In this document: in pieces, positions 42,101 through 48,100 of the stretch
How positions within the stretch are numbered: the stretch's first letter is position 1
How the letters are laid out: every line of letters starts with the position of its first letter
Source: Stichopus chloronotus
Lineage: Eukaryota; Echinodermata; Holothuroidea; Aspidochirotida; Stichopodidae
Direction: 5' to 3'
Assembly: GCA_021234535.1 (NCBI GenBank)
Contig: CM037843.1
Span: 19,127,911 to 19,191,910, forward strand
DNA: 64,000 nt
Program-made: the position numbers and the translations under genes
The notes under the pieces: generated by a model
The model's database searches: none
Told to the model about the DNA's origin: nothing
Seen by the model: only the letters and a program-made list of their open reading frames with translations

Positions 42101-45100
42101 TTTAGCAAATTACTAGTAATAGCACAGTAATCACAGAAGAGTAGAGTAGCCTAAGTCTGCAGATTTCAAACTTTAAAGATATTGGCCACCAAAGGAGATC
42201 AGTATTCAACAAAAATTAGGGAAGAATCTTCATTGTTGATTAACCAGATCACCATAGCATGTTCCATTTGGAATTTATCGATTTTTAAAGAAATATCTAT
42301 TTCAAAATGGTAGGCGTACATTGCATTTTGGGAAATACAGTATTTGATGTCACGCAGACACAACTACTTGAACATGGATCTTTGTATTTCTGGACAATTG
42401 TTTTCTACCCAATAGAACACTATAAAGTATACATGTCATGTTGTGTGTAGAGACAAGTAAAAGAGATAGACTATGATAGCAAAGTGGACTTAATGCTGTT
42501 GGAACTAGTGCATTCTGAGGCAGAGTGAGAAAGAAATATGCAGAGAGCTGCACTGGACATGGGCTTAGTTGAAGTCAGCATTGTCGGATACTTAATGCTG
42601 CTAATTAACATTATAGGTAAAAGAGACATAGACTTTAAGGGTGACATTGACTAAGGAACAAACATGACATTGACGAAGGAACAAAGTGTTGTAAACATTT
42701 TCATTTTTGTGAAAATCACAACTTCCAAATCCAGACGAAGTCATTGATATGTAATTAACCATACCAGTTAATCTTTGTCCAACCCTAGTTTCAGCATTGC
42801 TATTGTCCACAATTTCTCCCACAAGAGTTTGAGTCTCAAATGGTGTACCATCCTGTTCAAGTCCATTGATGAAAAAGCTTATTTTGGTGCCATAAATCTG
42901 CAGATAAATCAAACTAAAAGAGTGAACACATAAATTCATTCCTTTTATGGCTTGATTGACCAATACTTCAAGCATTCACTGTGTTTACAGTGATCAGTAT
43001 CAAACATGAGTTACCTCTTAAGAAATGCCAACTGGTGGCAACTTCACGATGCTTAACTTCAGGATTTGACAGAACAGACATATTGTGTCATCCTGAACAT
43101 ACAATTACATCAATTTTTACAGACAAACTATTGCACCTACAGTAATATAATTTGCTCATGGCTGTACTGCTGTATTGCACTGTACTGTTCACAGTTTAAA
43201 TTCATGGCTAGATTTCATCAAGATTCTGATGTTTTCTAATCATATGCAGGCCTATGTTGTGAAATTCTAAGCTGATTTTGTCATCTACAGGACAAACCTA
43301 ATTACAGTAGCCTACTGTATAACTACAGTACAGTAGGGAGCTGATACTGGTAACATTTCCCTGGTATAACAGGTCTATTATCCATCAAAAGACATTTTGG
43401 GGTGTTTGGGCACTGGGACTACTGTAGTGCAGAACAGGTGTACTACTTTTCCACCGGCAGTTCAACACAGTGAGATCCATACACACATATTGGTTGAACA
43501 GTGGCTTACAAATTATTCAAGCTATCGATCCTTTGCAATTGTCATATTCACTATAGATACTACTTTTTGGTAAGGTTTGCTTCACTCCATACTAATTAAA
43601 TTTGATGTGAAGGTGCCTAGTGCCTTATTGCTTACAGTAGCACAAGTTGCAACAAATCTTCAGCATGCACTTTACGTGCATTATGTGTATTTGCCAGTTG
43701 TTACGTTCCTCAATTTAATTTATTGCCTATTCCCAGAAAAAGTTCACTTTATTTGATGTGCTGTACACTAAATTTCATAATAATTCAATCATCTTCTATG
43801 GCCAATGATCAAGAATTGAATGTATACACACAGTTTACAGTGTCGAATGTTCTGCTTGGCAATATTTTTCAAATACCTGTAACAATACAATTTTCAAATG
43901 TGAGTCAATAATGTCCCAGATTTGGCCATCATGTTCACTAACTGTGCTTCAGGGTAGGCTATGATTTCTGACCACTTTAACCAGTATGTACTTTACAGTC
44001 TCCACTGACGAACTGTCCAGGTTACACTATAAAGCAAACTAGGTTACTACAGGAACACAAAGCCTAATTGTATAACTTGACTTTTCAAGGAAAGGAGTGG
44101 AGATTGTCCTACAGTGTACAAAACAAGGTGTATGAGAAAGTAAATTTGCTATTAAGACTTTTAGCTGTTCACCAGGGTGGAAATAAATTTGAGGAAAAGT
44201 TTTTTGTGTGCTCTTTTTTTACATTATTCCTCCAAGGCATGCTTTTCTAAAATACTAATAATTAAAGGAAATGGAAAGGAATTACAATGAGATCTGACTT
44301 TCAAATGCCTAAACAACAGCAACATGTTGGAAAAAGTTCCAGTTTAGAGGGTGCTGTTTATTGACATCCTGTTCCCCATGACCTAGAAAATGTGTTATCA
44401 GTAGCCAGGTATACCTGTGTCTTATCATCCAAAACATCACGCTCTAGTATGCCAAAGCTGGTGGGTAAGGTACTTGCAATTCAAACAAGTCCATTCAGCT
44501 TGCTGCACAAGTTTCACCTTGAAAAACACATGATTTTTTTCAATTTTTGAGTTGGTTAACTACTGTAACTCTCCAGGTAAACACCGATGACTTTCAACCA
44601 ACAGCATTCCACCTACAATGCTAGGGAGAGGCATAAAAACACATACTCATGAATATTATCCAAGGGACATACGGCTGAAAATTTTTTTAAAAATTAGCAT
44701 TTCTTTTTCTCTAATGGGGCACTTTCTGACAGAATTCCCTATGTGCAGATCATTATTGTACACAAATCTGATAAGGAGGTACGCTTATACCCCATTTGGA
44801 GAAAGAAAGGGCCCCTAGGCTTCACTTGCTAAGCTTGCGCTTCCCATTTGATTTCACACCATGTGCAAAATACTTGCCCTCCAACAATTTCATTTGCTCT
44901 CCATTTGCCCCACTGAAATCTAAAATCCTGATGCCGCCACTGAAAATCTGGTTGCATGAAATATCCAGAATGGTTTTGCTTATTGTCTAGACAATGGGGC
45001 TAAATTGCGCACCTACTGTATACTAGCTCACTTTTAAGTTGCATGTTCATTGCCTGTTAAGTTAACTTTAAGTACCGGTGGCTTTCTTTGGTAACAGATA

Positions 45101-48100
45101 ACAACCCCATAATTGTAAGCAATACACAGTGTGAATCATCTATACACAGACTGAAGGACCATTTTTGTTCAGTCTCTTCATTACATAGACTTTCAGCTAC
45201 ACACTCTACAAACAAATTGGAGTCATGTGGAAGAACAATAATACTGGTAAATAAAACCAGAACTAATGTAGCTTTACATAAAGTGCATTGAAAAACATTG
45301 CATACTTTGTATTTCTTTATACTTATTTTCTAATATTTTAGGCACTAATTCAGTGCCAGATTGAATGTTTGCTGTTATGTCTGCTCTCAACAAAGATGGT
45401 GTGTCTTTTCTGTTTTTAGCAGCATGTACATGGCAGTCAGACAGACACAAATTTGATTTGTCATGATACAAAAATGGTAATCCTGAAAGCTGCAAGTCTC
45501 TCACCGACCTTGGAGACAGTAATTAACTGCAGGGAATTTATTGCAAATCAGTTTTTATAAATTACACTTTAAATGCATAAGAATTCATGTGAGAGGCTTC
45601 ATAAAAGAGTTTTCAAAGTTCATGAATAAAAGCTTTTATGAGTACACTTGTGATTCCGAAAAAGGAAATCGATAACATGGTAGTCCAATTAAACAAAATC
45701 ATGCCAGCATGTGCAGTCTGCTGATATTAACTACTACTGTGGCATAGATTCGACAATGTGTAGTGAGTGACTTAACATTGGTTTAATGCTCATTATAAAT
45801 TCAGCACTGTACATACAGTATGCTGTTGAGGAATATTGATTGCCTATTCACTAAGAAATTTTGATCCAGAGATAGTTTTGAACTTACAGTAAAGGTTGTT
45901 AAGATGTGTACTAGAAAAGCAGACAATACGATTTAGGCCTACTTTTGTACACAGGAGCACACAGAAAATATATTGTCACTATGTGGACATCAGTTTGAAA
46001 ATTGAGAATATTTAGGATTCATACAAGTATTATAGGATAATGTCTTGATCATCTCATTTACCGTAGGTTACGCTTGACTGGAAACACAAAAATCTGTAAT
46101 GCAGCTACAGTCCTGAACAAACTGAACAAGTTGTTAAAATAGCATGCCTACTGTACAATCTTTTACCAAAGATGAGATATTCTTATGATTTTTGTGTTTT
46201 TGAACAACTGCACTGACTTTATTATGAAAGACAATAGTGAGATTCAATTACCTGAATTGCCAGGTGCTGCCACTGGCCAATCAATAGACCGCTCTGCGTC
46301 GTCAGAAAACGTGGGCCAGCTGTTGTCATGTAGTCAAATATTATAGAGCCAGAAGATATCATAACACTGTACACCGGTGAGGTATTGGCTTGTGTGCCTC
46401 TTACAATGATGGTGCTGTGCATTTTGGAAAAAAAAAACAATGTATCAACAAAAGTAGCTCTAAAGTGAAATTACTAATTCCATGTTGCAGAAAACTTTCA
46501 AAAAATTGAAGACATAGTTTAGATGTAAATAGACTTATATTGTAGGAAATTAAGGGACATTATGGTACAGTACCAGTGTGCACTGCACAACTCATGTTGT
46601 TGACAATTGTGTCCTACCTTACTGATAGGACATGGGAATAGAAACCCGAATGTTATACACTGTATGTACTGTTCACAGCATCCTTGCAGTTGATTGTTAA
46701 AGCTGGAATATGATTTGAAAATTTGTCAGTGAAAGTCAAATTCTGTGGAATATATCATAGCCACTACAATATAACATTAAGTCTTATCTTTGCATATTTT
46801 CATATCCATTCCCAATTGGTCTGTTTGAATCAAGTAATGATGATTGACTGCTATGCTTTCGTGGAGAGCTGAATTATATATGGTCAACAAAAATGTCACG
46901 GCAATTTTCATATTTAAATATCTGGAAGATCGTTCTCTTTCAGGTTTTGTGACATGATCTTTTCCAGTACTTTCTCTTCACTGAAACATTGGCGAAGAAC
47001 AAGGGTAGATGACCAGTACAACTCACATTCCAGCTTTAACCTGTTAATAGCAAATGCATGGTTACAGTAGCTCTCTCAATACCACAACCGGTACTGTACA
47101 ATTACAGTACATACATTAGTGCCTTACAGGGATGGTGATTTTTCTAATAAAATTAAATCAGCCACTTATATTACAAATAAAACAATCAAATAAATCAATT
47201 TAAAACATGATTTTTCAATAATCATAACTTAAATTGTTCTTTACATTGGCATTCTTTAAATCAAACAACCCTGTCTTGTGCACTTCCAACTTACAGTACT
47301 GTAGACTGCCATGAAAGCAAATCTGCCAACTCTCACATTCTGAATTACTTTAGGCATCGCATGAGGTTTCCATGCTGCAGTTCTATACCAGTTGTTGAAA
47401 TTGTTAGTTGCGTGAGGCAGTGGGCATGGATCAGCTGCAGGCCTGGGAGTGGGATCTTAGAGGAGGGGTCCCCCTTCATGTTGTAGGATTTTTTGGCTAT
47501 TGCATGGACTGAAATGCAACATGGTGCTATCTTTCTCACAATTAATTGGTGTTCTTAAGCTCAAAATTTTTATATTTTAAAGAAAAAAATTATCAAGGCA
47601 ATACAAACTGAACATGCCACATCCACTCATCTTTCAATGAGAATCACACCAACAAAATTGCATGTGTGTACTGCAATCACACACCAAAGATATTCAATTT
47701 GTCAATTAGAGTAGTCTTCCTCAAATGGCTGCGGGCACGCCAATTGTGGCACACAACATGCTTTTGAGTGGCCTACAAAAAGTACTGGGTGAATATTGAA
47801 AAGTTGCTGACAGAATTTTTTCGTCTCAAACTTCTTCCCACAGACTAATTTCACAATCTTGTACCATTTTGCATTTGGGCCCCTTTCCAAAACACAAAGA
47901 TTTTCAAAAGGGTCCCCTTATATACCCCTTCCCTGGAACTTGAGATCAGTGGTGCATTGTCAAAAACATTTAGCCACATTGGAAGCCTGAATTAGAGTAA
48001 TGTTCCTCTAAGCAGTAACTGAGCAGATATAGGCAGCCTGGAGAAAAAATGATGACCGCAAGATGTACAGAGAGCATCAAAATTAGTCATGAATTTTCCC

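Larger units (their letters stand above)
36819..42764. other. introns 3-10 of usherin (between listed exons)
   Basis: Introns 36819-37560, 37736-38163, 38316-39144, 39239-39582, 39793-40178, 40364-40972, 41145-41387 and 41554-42764. A triplicated gtgacta occurs near 38491-38513 and a C-run near 41761. The last intron holds repeat R1 copy 3. Confidence 0.6.
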
